DNA from: Melastoma dodecandrum
Taxonomy: Eukaryota > Streptophyta > Magnoliopsida > Myrtales > Melastomataceae
Reading direction: 5' to 3'
NCBI GenBank assembly: GCA_029817715.1
Contig: JARUPY010000090.1
Location: 1,178,001 to 1,242,000, forward strand
Length of the DNA: 64,000 nt
In this document: positions 17,468-24,411 of the stretch, in pieces
How the letters are laid out: each line of letters starts with the position of its first letter
Position numbering within the stretch: position 1 is the stretch's first letter
Position numbers and translations under genes: made by a program
Notes under the pieces: model-generated
Told to the model about the DNA's origin: nothing
Seen by the model: the letters and a program-made list of their open reading frames with translations, nothing else
The model's database searches: none

Positions 17468-18097
17468 ATGCCGAACGACCTGATCCGCTACGATCTTCTC
17501 GTCCAGGAGGCACTCTGCGGGGTGGTCAAGAAGGTGCTCGGCGATGTCGCCCGCAACGGCGAGCTGCCCGGCGACCATCATTTCTACATCACCTTCCGCA
17601 CCCACGCGCCCGGCGTGCGGCTGTCCTCGCGCATGCGCGAGCAGTACCCGGAGGAGATGACGATCATCCTGCAGCACCAGTACGAGGGGCTGCGCGTCAG
17701 CGACCATGCCTTCGAGGTCGGGCTGTCTTTCAAGAGCATTCCCGAGGTGCTGGTCGTGCCGTTCGATGCCCTGACCGGGTTCTTCGATCCGTCGGTCCCG
17801 TTCAACTTCAAGTTCGAGCCGCAGCCGGCCGTCGATGCCGAGGGGGCGGGCGAGCCTAGCGCGCCGGCGCCGCGTGCGCTGACGCCGGTGCCGCCCGCGC
17901 CGGCGTCCGGCGGTCTCGTCGCCATGCCGAAGGCGGCGCCGGAGAAGAGCGCCGCCGACAAGGCCGACGGCAAGGCAAAGCCGAAGGCGGTGCCCGCGAA
18001 GCCCGTTCCCGCGTCTGCCGAGGCCGACGCGGACAGCGACGCGCCGGCGGACGCCGCGAAAGTCGTGTCGATCGACGCCTTCCGGAAGAAGCCGTGA
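17468..18097 (+). CDS. sspB: SspB, ClpXP adaptor for SsrA-tagged proteins
   Basis: The 209-residue protein has the folded SspB domain at about residues 1-125 ('LIRYDLLVQEALCGVVKKVLGDVARNGELPGDHHFYITFRTHAPGVRLS...', 'MTIILQHQYEGLRVSDHAFEVGLSFKSIPEVLVVPFDALTGFFDPSVPFNFKFE'). A disordered Ala/Pro/Lys-rich linker follows, and then a C-terminal segment 'KVVSIDAFRKKP', which in alphaproteobacterial SspB docks on ClpX. It delivers tmRNA-tagged proteins to ClpXP. It starts about 70 bp downstream of the ssrA gene, an instructive functional pairing. The start is ATG 17468. The stop overlaps the GTG of the next gene. Confidence 0.95.
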   Translation: MPNDLIRYDLLVQEALCGVVKKVLGDVARNGELPGDHHFYITFRTHAPGVRLSSRMREQYPEEMTIILQHQYEGLRVSDHAFEVGLSFKSIPEVLVVPFDALTGFFDPSVPFNFKFEPQPAVDAEGAGEPSAPAPRALTPVPPAPASGGLVAMPKAAPEKSAADKADGKAKPKAVPAKPVPASAEADADSDAPADAAKVVSIDAFRKKP

Positions 18098-18291
18098 CCG
18101 GCGAGGTCGTCAATCTGCGCCGCGCCCGCAAGTCGCGCGATCGCGCCGAGCGCGAGGCCGTGGCCGCAAGCAATCGTGCCCTTCACGGTCGCAGCAAGGT
18201 CGAGCGCCTGTCCAAGGAGATGGAGGGCGCGCGCAGCGCGCGCCGCCTCGACGGGCATCTGCTCGCGTCGCGCGATGGCGACGACGCCTGA
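18094..18291 (+). CDS. DUF4169 family protein
   Basis: The 65-residue highly charged protein begins 'MTGEVVNLRRARKSRDRAEREAVAASNRALHGRSKVERLSKEME', which is the DUF4169 signature, and forms one long helix. It starts with GTG in a GTGA overlap with the sspB stop, so it is translationally coupled. The order sspB-DUF4169-RHH is common in Hyphomicrobiales. No function is established. Confidence 0.85.
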   Translation: MTGEVVNLRRARKSRDRAEREAVAASNRALHGRSKVERLSKEMEGARSARRLDGHLLASRDGDDA

Positions 18292-18520
18292 GGCCGTCGC
18301 GCCGACGGCGATCGTCAAGCACTCGCTGGTGATCGCCGGCCACCGCACCAGCATTTCTTTGGAAGACGCTTTCTGGCAGGCGCTGAAGGCCGAGGCTGCA
18401 GCGCGCGGTGCCTCGGTCGCCGGACTCGTCGCGGAGATCGACGCGGGGCGGGGCGAGGCGAACCTCTCCTCGGCGATCCGCGTGCATCTTCTGCGGGCCG
18501 CCGCGATGCGGCGATCCTAG
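18275..18520 (+). CDS. Ribbon-helix-helix domain protein
   Basis: The 81-residue product has the motif 'VKHSLVIAGHRTSISLEDAFWQALKAEAAARGASVAGLVAEIDAGR' (RHH_4-like: one strand, then a two-helix core) and ends 'NLSSAIRVHLLRAA'. The family is predicted to bind DNA as a dimer; no target is known. Its start at 18275 overlaps the preceding gene by 17 bases, completing a three-gene operon with sspB. Confidence 0.85.
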   Translation: MATTPEAVAPTAIVKHSLVIAGHRTSISLEDAFWQALKAEAAARGASVAGLVAEIDAGRGEANLSSAIRVHLLRAAAMRRS

Positions 18521-18521
18521 C

Positions 18522-19019
18522 TCATCCGAGGTGGCGATTTCCGCGGAACGCCGCGCCGAACGCGTTCGACGAAACCTCCGCCAGCATGGCCCGCATCGCC
18601 CGCGCCTTCTCCGCGCCGAGCGCCGTCTCGACCCGTCCCTGGGCGGAGCGCCAGAGCGCCGTCGTCTCCGCGAGCTTGGCTTCGCCGGCCGGCGTCAGGG
18701 AGACGCGCTTGGCGCGCGCATCGCGGTCGTCGGGATCGAGACGGAGGAATCCGTCTCGCACCAGCGGCTTCAACGTGTGGCCCAGCGCCGACAGATCCAT
18801 GACGAGCTCGCGCGCCAACGCCTTCATCGTCGGCCGGTCCATGGCCTTCACGTGATAAAGGATGCCGTGCTGCGCCGCGCGCAGGCCCGACGGCCGCAGG
18901 ACCTCGTCGAACAGAAGACCGAGGTTGCGGGTCGCCTTGCGCAACTCGCTGTTGTTGCAGGGGCCGGGCCCTGGAAAGAGCCTCGGCTCGTTGCTGTCTG
19001 GCGCGCTCATGTCGGGCAC
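18522..19019 (-). CDS. MarR family transcriptional regulator
   Basis: The 165-residue protein has a winged-helix core: 'LRAAQHGILYHVKAMDRPTMKALARELVMDLSALGHTLKPLVRDGFLRLDPDDRDARAKRVSLTPAGEAKL', including the DxRxxR wing signature of MarR proteins. It lies eight bases after the stop of the SDR gene and is probably cotranscribed with it, so it may regulate that operon. An imperfect GCCA...TGGC element lies in the leader of the SDR gene but is weak. An alternative start exists three codons in. Confidence 0.88.
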   Translation of the reverse strand: MPDMSAPDSNEPRLFPGPGPCNNSELRKATRNLGLLFDEVLRPSGLRAAQHGILYHVKAMDRPTMKALARELVMDLSALGHTLKPLVRDGFLRLDPDDRDARAKRVSLTPAGEAKLAETTALWRSAQGRVETALGAEKARAMRAMLAEVSSNAFGAAFRGNRHLG

Positions 19020-19027
19020 ATAGTGGC

Positions 19028-19825
19028 TTATGCCACGACTTCAACGCCCCGGTAGCGCGGCGCGACCTCGCGGCTCGAAAGATGCGGGCCCATCGCCGCC
19101 CGCGCGGCCTCGAACGTCTTGTACAGATCCTCGTCGGCGAGCGGCGGGATGGTGACGGTCTCTCCTCTGTCCAGCCCGACGAGCGCGGCGTCGACGAGGT
19201 CGCCCACCTCCATCACCATCTCGGGCGGAAAGGCGTCGACGTCCTTGCCCGAACGCGCCCAGATCTCGGTGCGCGTCGCGCCCGGCAGAACGGCCTGCAC
19301 CTTCACGCCGCGCTCGGCGACCTGGCCGGCGAGCGAGAGGGAAAGATTCAGGACGTAAGCCTTGGTGCCGCTGTAGACCCCGTCGAAGCGCTCCGGCGCG
19401 AAGGCGAGCACGGAGGCGATGTTGATGATCGCGCCGCTGCCGCGCGCGGCGAACGCCTTGCCGGCCGCCGCTGCGAGACGCGTCGGCGCGGTGACGTTGA
19501 GCGCGATGATCTGCGCCAGTGCGTCCGGGCCGTTGTCGAGCAGGCCGCCGTTGAGCGACATGCCGGCATTGTTGACGAGGATGCCGACGTCGGGCGCGGC
19601 GAGCCGGTGCTCGATGGCGGCGACGTCGCCGTCGCGCGTGAGGTCCGCGCCGAGGACCTCGACGGCGCGGCCGGTCTCCGCGCGGAGCCGCGTCGCGAGC
19701 GCCTCGAGGCGGCCGATGTCGCGGGCGACGAGGACGAGATCGTGACCGCGGTGCGCGAGGCGGTCGGCGTAGACGGCGCCGATGCCGGTCGAGGCGCCGG
19801 TGACGACGGCAATGTTGGACGACAT
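19028..19825 (-). CDS. Short-chain dehydrogenase/reductase
   Basis: The 265-residue enzyme has the classical SDR layout: the cofactor-binding 'VVTGASTGIGAVYADRLA' at the N-terminus, 'DVGILVNNAGMS' (NNAG), the catalytic Ser in 'IINIASVLAF' and YxxxK in 'VYSGTKAYVL'. There is no specificity-giving context apart from the downstream MarR gene. The start is ATG 19825; upstream codons in frame are non-coding leader. The substrate is unknown. Confidence 0.92.
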   Translation of the reverse strand: MSSNIAVVTGASTGIGAVYADRLAHRGHDLVLVARDIGRLEALATRLRAETGRAVEVLGADLTRDGDVAAIEHRLAAPDVGILVNNAGMSLNGGLLDNGPDALAQIIALNVTAPTRLAAAAGKAFAARGSGAIINIASVLAFAPERFDGVYSGTKAYVLNLSLSLAGQVAERGVKVQAVLPGATRTEIWARSGKDVDAFPPEMVMEVGDLVDAALVGLDRGETVTIPPLADEDLYKTFEAARAAMGPHLSSREVAPRYRGVEVVA

Positions 19826-20272
19826 GATGGTTCTCCCAAGTGAGCTTTTTGCCGCGCGGATGCGGGCAGCGGGAGATACATGCATATGCCAGTAATTTGG
19901 CGCAAGGGCGCTGCTCGAAGATTCCGGCAAGGCAGACCGGGGCCTTTGGTGCGCCATAGCTCAAGTGGGTGAAGCGAATCGTCGACGCACCGTGAGAGAA
20001 GTCGACGCCTTTGCTGTCCTCCCACGGCACCACCTTTGTCGCCCGCGGACGCCGATCCGCGCGGCGACTTTTTTTGTGGCCGGGGCGGCGCGTCCCGATC
20101 TTCTGGAATCAGGCCGCTCTTCAATCCCTCAGGGTGAGGAGCGCGTAGCGCGTCTCGAACCAGGAGGGGTCCAGCTGGCTCGATCCGTGGACCGCCTCGT
20201 GGTTCGACCCGCGCTGCGCGCGGCTCACCATGAGGCTACTGGGGCACGTCGACCGAGATCCGGGATGCCCTC
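19826..20272. other. 447-bp gene-free region holding an intrinsic terminator and a possible small RNA
   Basis: No credible protein gene is seen on either strand. A very strong hairpin with a T-run ends at 20075 on the plus strand although no plus-strand gene lies upstream. GGTGCG near 19948 and CGCACC near 19986 form a further inverted pair. This suggests a short plus-strand transcript of about 100-150 bases. A GCCA...TGGC dyad near 19886-19899 is a weak operator candidate for the SDR/MarR operon. Confidence 0.4.
20038..20075 (+). terminator. Strong intrinsic terminator without an annotated upstream gene
   Basis: GTCGCC pairs with GGCGAC and GCGGA with TCCGC around a 6-base loop, with small internal asymmetry, and seven T follow directly. 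The orientation is plus. It points to an unannotated transcript, probably a small RNA, upstream. Confidence 0.7.
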
Positions 20273-22981
20273 CTACCGCTGGCCCTGCAGCACCCGCGCG
20301 GGCGGGAAGGCGATCTCCACCAACGTGCCCTGGTCGACCTTGGAGCGGATCGTGAAGGTCGCCTCGTTGGCTTCCACCAGTGCCTTGGTCAGCGGCAGGC
20401 CGAGGCCGGTGCCTTCCGTCGCCGGCCGCGTCGCCAGCTGGCGGAACGGCTCCAGCGCCGCTGCGATGTCGGCCTCCGACATGCCGGCGCCGGTGTCGCG
20501 CACGCGGATCAGCACCTTGCCGTCCTCCGGCGCCGCGGTGGCGACGATCACCTGGCCGCCGGGCTCGTTGTACTTCACCGCGTTCGACAGAAGGTTCAGC
20601 ACGATCTGGCGCATCGAGCGCTCGTCGGCCTTCACCATCGGCAGGGTAGGGGCAAGCGACATGCGCATGATCACGCGGCCGCGGCTCGCCTGCGTCTGCA
20701 TCAGGCCGACGCAATCGGCGATGATGCGGTTGGCGTCGACGGGCGACGGGGAGAGCTCCATCCGCCCCGCCTCGATCTTGGAGAGGTCGAGCAGGTCGTT
20801 GATGAGGCTCATCACATGCGTGCCGGACGCATGGATGTCGCGCAGGTACTCCCGGTAGCGCTCGTTGCCGACCGGCCCGAAGCGTTCCTCCTGCATCACC
20901 TCGGCGAAGCCGATGATGGCATTGAGCGGCGTGCGCACCTCGTGGCTGACCTTGGCGAGGAAGTCGGTCTTGGCGGCGCTCGCGCGCTCGGCGTCGTGCT
21001 TCGCCGTCTCGAGCTCGTGCTCGACCTTCTTCCAGTGCGTGAGGTCGCGAAAGAGCGCGCAGTAGCGCGCATCGGGGCCTGCGCCGGCCTCCTCGTCGGG
21101 CGCGCCATGGTCGAGCCGGCCGAGGGTCATGAAGACCGGGATCGTGCCGCCTTGCGGCGCCTTCACCTCGAGCTCGCGCCCGTCGTTGAGCAGGCTCCTG
21201 GTGGCGTTCGTCGTCAGGCCGTCGAGGTAGTCCTTCGCGAGGTTCTGGTTGCCTTGCGCGAAAAGGTCGAGGAACGGCTTGCCGACCACGGTGCCGCGGT
21301 CGCGGCCGAGCAGCGCCTCGCCGGAGCGGTTCAGGGAAAGAACGTTGCCGGCCTCGTCGATGACGGCGACGCCGTCCGTCGCGGTCTCGAGGATCGCACG
21401 CAGGTGGCGCAGCTCGGCGCCGTCGTGGCGGCGATCATCGGCATGCTGGCGGCCCATCGCTTCGATCGCCGCGTCGTGCTCGGCCTCCAGGCTGCGTGTC
21501 GGCGCGGTATCGGGCGCCGGCTTCAGCGTGAGCAAGGTGGCGGGCAGGCCGTCCCAGTCGATGCGCTGCATCCGCGCCGCAGCGGGCAGGACCGTGCCGT
21601 CGCGCCGGCGCACGGCGACTGATTCGCAGCGCTCGCCTTCGTGAGGCGATCCGCTGAAGAGATGCGCGAGGCCGCCGGCAGTGTGCAGCTCGTCCTCGTC
21701 CGTGAAGCCGGTCAGCTCGAGGAAATGGCGGTTGGCGAGGATCGGCACGTTGTCGCGCGAGACGAGCACGCCGAGCGCGCGCCGATCGAGCACGGCGAGA
21801 AGGTTGGCGGCGTGCGGCGGCGCGACGGCGGCGATGGGCTCGGGCGCGTCGGTCGCGGGCTGCTCGGCTTGCGACGACGCTGCCTCGGGTGTCTCGGCGG
21901 TCGGCACGTCCGCGACGGGTGCGGGCGCGGACGGAGGCGCCGGCGCCGGCGGCTCCGTCACGGCCGGGGCGAGCGCCTCTTCGACGAGCCCGGCGCGATC
22001 GCGCAGCTCGGCCGCGAGGGCGGCGAACGCCGCGTGGTCCTCGCTGGAAAACTCTCGGCCGCCCGGAAAGGCGACGACGTTGTTGAGGCTGCGGCTGTCC
22101 TCGGGCGCTGGCACGAGCCGCGTCGGCTGGTGCGGCACGATGCGGTCGAGATGGATCACGCCGTAGCCGCGAAAACCCTCGAAGGCACGGTCGGGGCCGA
22201 AGGCCGGCACGGCGCCGAGCCCGACGCCGACGGCCCCCGGCGCGTCGGTGATCGGCCAGTCGAGGTCGAGGCCGCTCCAGGTCTTGCGCTCCGCAAGCGC
22301 CTGGGCGAGCCGGCCGCTCGCATCGAGCCGCGGCGCGAGCTCGAGAAGGTTCTTGCCGACGAGATCGCCGTTGCCGCGGCCGACGACCGCGGCCAGCGGC
22401 TCGGTGATCTCGCGACAGACGCCCTCGGCATCGCTCTGCCACAGGAAGCGGAGGCGTCGCGTCGACGGCCAGCGCTTGCCGAGCGTCTCCTGGATCGCCG
22501 GCAGGTTCATCGGCTCGTCGAAGGACGAGGCGGCGCCCTCGGCGTCGTCGGCGCTCGCGACGGGCGGCGCGGCGATCGGCATCAGGCCCGGCCGCACGCC
22601 GAGCGCGGCGGCGACGAACACCGGCAGGCCCGAGGCCGCGGTGAAGCGGCGACAGAGGAAGGTGATGATCTCGCTCGACGGCCCGATGGTGAAGCGCAGG
22701 CGCTCCAGCCGAGGCGCGCCCTGTAGCGGAAGCGAGCGGAAGAGGTCGGCGAGGCGGCGCGCCCCGGGATCGCGACCGCCGAGCAGGCGCCGCGACAGGG
22801 CCTCGCTGCCGGCGACATCGAAAAGCGAGAAGAAGGCGAAGCTCGCCATCACGAGGCGCGGCGCATCGCCGGTCGCGACCGCGAGGAGCGGGGCCCCGTT
22901 GCGACGGTCGAGAGAGAGCGCGTCGAGAAACGTGTCGAAGTCGTCGCGCGTCAGGCCGGGCCCGAACCAGACGTCATTCAT
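20273..22981 (-). CDS. PAS-domain sensor histidine kinase, PdhS/PleC-DivJ-like
   Basis: The 902-residue soluble protein has an N-terminal sensory part with degenerate PAS-like segments, a Pro/Ala-rich linker at about residues 330-385, a PAS pair ('LDRRALGVLVSRDNVPILANRHFLELTGF' and 'LRAILETATDGVAVIDEAGNVLSLNRSGEALLGR'), HisKA with 'FLAKVSHEVRTPLNAIIGFAEVMQEERFGPVGNERYREYLRDIHASGTHVMSLINDLLDLSKIEAGRMEL' near residue 680, and HATPase ('LLNLLSNAVKYNEPGG', 'DTGAGM', 'GTGLGLPLTK'). The dimerisation domain closely follows the cell-cycle kinases acting on DivK/PleD in Hyphomicrobiales, so a role in cell polarity is likely but not proven. The PodJ-like gene lies nearby. There are no membrane segments. 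Confidence 0.88.
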   Translation of the reverse strand: MNDVWFGPGLTRDDFDTFLDALSLDRRNGAPLLAVATGDAPRLVMASFAFFSLFDVAGSEALSRRLLGGRDPGARRLADLFRSLPLQGAPRLERLRFTIGPSSEIITFLCRRFTAASGLPVFVAAALGVRPGLMPIAAPPVASADDAEGAASSFDEPMNLPAIQETLGKRWPSTRRLRFLWQSDAEGVCREITEPLAAVVGRGNGDLVGKNLLELAPRLDASGRLAQALAERKTWSGLDLDWPITDAPGAVGVGLGAVPAFGPDRAFEGFRGYGVIHLDRIVPHQPTRLVPAPEDSRSLNNVVAFPGGREFSSEDHAAFAALAAELRDRAGLVEEALAPAVTEPPAPAPPSAPAPVADVPTAETPEAASSQAEQPATDAPEPIAAVAPPHAANLLAVLDRRALGVLVSRDNVPILANRHFLELTGFTDEDELHTAGGLAHLFSGSPHEGERCESVAVRRRDGTVLPAAARMQRIDWDGLPATLLTLKPAPDTAPTRSLEAEHDAAIEAMGRQHADDRRHDGAELRHLRAILETATDGVAVIDEAGNVLSLNRSGEALLGRDRGTVVGKPFLDLFAQGNQNLAKDYLDGLTTNATRSLLNDGRELEVKAPQGGTIPVFMTLGRLDHGAPDEEAGAGPDARYCALFRDLTHWKKVEHELETAKHDAERASAAKTDFLAKVSHEVRTPLNAIIGFAEVMQEERFGPVGNERYREYLRDIHASGTHVMSLINDLLDLSKIEAGRMELSPSPVDANRIIADCVGLMQTQASRGRVIMRMSLAPTLPMVKADERSMRQIVLNLLSNAVKYNEPGGQVIVATAAPEDGKVLIRVRDTGAGMSEADIAAALEPFRQLATRPATEGTGLGLPLTKALVEANEATFTIRSKVDQGTLVEIAFPPARVLQGQR

Positions 22982-23145
22982 TCCTGACGAGCTTCCCCAA
23001 GGCTGTGCCAGCCGGACCGCCGGTTCCGGGTTAGCATTAAGGAAGCTTTAAAAGCGACCTTACCCCGCGTCTATCGGCGTCTATCCGAGTCGCGCCGCGC
23101 ATGCACATTCGCTTGGCATTAAGGTTAATGCAGGGGGATCGCGCC

Positions 23146-24402
23146 TTATTCGATCAGGATCGCCCTGAAATCGTTCACGTTTGTGAGGGTCGGTCCGGTC
23201 ACGACGCTGTCGCCGAGGGCCTGGAAGAACCCATGGCCGTCGTTGCGGGCGAGGCTTTCCGCCGGCGTGATCCCGGCGCCGAAGGCACGCTCCAACGTCG
23301 TGGGCGTGACGATCGCGCCGGCGATCTCCTCGGCGCCGTCGACGCCGTCGGTGTCGCCGGCGATCGCGTAGACCTTCGCATGGCCCTGCAGGGCGATCGC
23401 CAGGGACAGCAGGAACTCGACGTTGCGGCCGCCGCGACCGTCGCCGCGCACCGTCACCGTCGTCTCGCCACCCGACAGCAGAACGCAGGGCGTCGCGAAC
23501 GGCTGGCCGCGGGTCGCGACCTGGCGCGCGATGCCGGCCATCATCACCCCCATGTCGCGCGATTCGCCCTCCAGGCTGTCGCCGAGGATGTACGGTGCGA
23601 TCCCGGCGTCGCGCGCGACGGCGGCGGCGGCCTCGAGCGAGGCCTGCGGCGCGGCGATGAGGTGGAATTCGTACGGCGGCAGGCTCGCGTCGCCGGGCTT
23701 CGGCGTCTCGCCGGCGCCGCTCTCCAACGTGGTCCGCACGGCCGGCGGGATGTCGATGCCGTATTTCCCGATCAGCCGCAGCGCATCGGCGCAGGTGGTC
23801 GGGTCGGGCACGGTCGGGCCGGAGGCGATGTCGCCGGGCGCATCGCCCGGCACGTCGGAAATCGACAGCGTCACGACCTTGGCCGGGGCGCAGGCCTGCA
23901 GGAGCCGGCCGCCCTTGATCGCCGAGAGGTGGCGGCGCACGCAGTTCATCTCGCCGATCGTCGCGCCGCTCTTCAGCAGCGCCTTGTTGACCGCCTGCTT
24001 GTCGGCGAGGCTCAGCCCGTCGAGCGGGATCGGCAGCAGCGACGAGCCGCCGCCAGAGATCAGCGCGATGACGAGGTCGTCGGCGCTCAGCCCCTCGACC
24101 AGCTTCAGCATCCGCTTGGCGGCATCGGCACCGGCCTGGTCGGGCACCGGATGGCTCGCCTCGACGATCTCGATGCCCTTGGTCTCGGCCCCGTGGCCGT
24201 AGCGGGTCACCACCAACCCTTCGAGCGGCGCGGGCCAATGCTGCTCCAGGGCGCGCGCCATCTCGGCGGAGGCCTTGCCGGCGCCGATGACGAGGGTTCG
24301 GCCCTTCGGCGGCGGCGGCAGGTGCGCGGCGATGGTCTTGAACGGATCCGCGGCCGCGACGGCCGCATCGAACAGCGACCGCAAAAAAATCTTCTGGTCC
24401 AA
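23146..24402 (-). CDS. Glycerate 2-kinase (type II, DUF4147/MOFRL)
   Basis: The 418-residue protein matches the TtuD/GckA family: 'GRTLVIGAGKASAEMARALE' near residue 35, 'VIALISGGGSSLLPIPLDGLSLADKQAVNKALLKSGATIGEMNCVRRHLSAIKGGRLL' (the SGGGSA-like core and the conserved VRxHLSxIKGGRL), 'SDVPGD', and the MOFRL part 'LLSGGETTVTVRGDGRGGRNVEFLLSLAIAL', ending with 'DTDGVDG'. It phosphorylates D-glycerate to 2-phosphoglycerate, feeding glycolysis from the serine/glyoxylate route. Older annotations call it hydroxypyruvate reductase. It starts ten bases after the PodJ-like stop. Confidence 0.92.
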   Translation of the reverse strand: MDQKIFLRSLFDAAVAAADPFKTIAAHLPPPPKGRTLVIGAGKASAEMARALEQHWPAPLEGLVVTRYGHGAETKGIEIVEASHPVPDQAGADAAKRMLKLVEGLSADDLVIALISGGGSSLLPIPLDGLSLADKQAVNKALLKSGATIGEMNCVRRHLSAIKGGRLLQACAPAKVVTLSISDVPGDAPGDIASGPTVPDPTTCADALRLIGKYGIDIPPAVRTTLESGAGETPKPGDASLPPYEFHLIAAPQASLEAAAAVARDAGIAPYILGDSLEGESRDMGVMMAGIARQVATRGQPFATPCVLLSGGETTVTVRGDGRGGRNVEFLLSLAIALQGHAKVYAIAGDTDGVDGAEEIAGAIVTPTTLERAFGAGITPAESLARNDGHGFFQALGDSVVTGPTLTNVNDFRAILIE

Positions 24403-24411
24403 GGAAGTGCC

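Noticed and set aside
19880..19905. A confident MarR operator before the SDR gene
   Set aside because: The GCCA...TGGC dyad has only 4-bp arms and could occur by chance.
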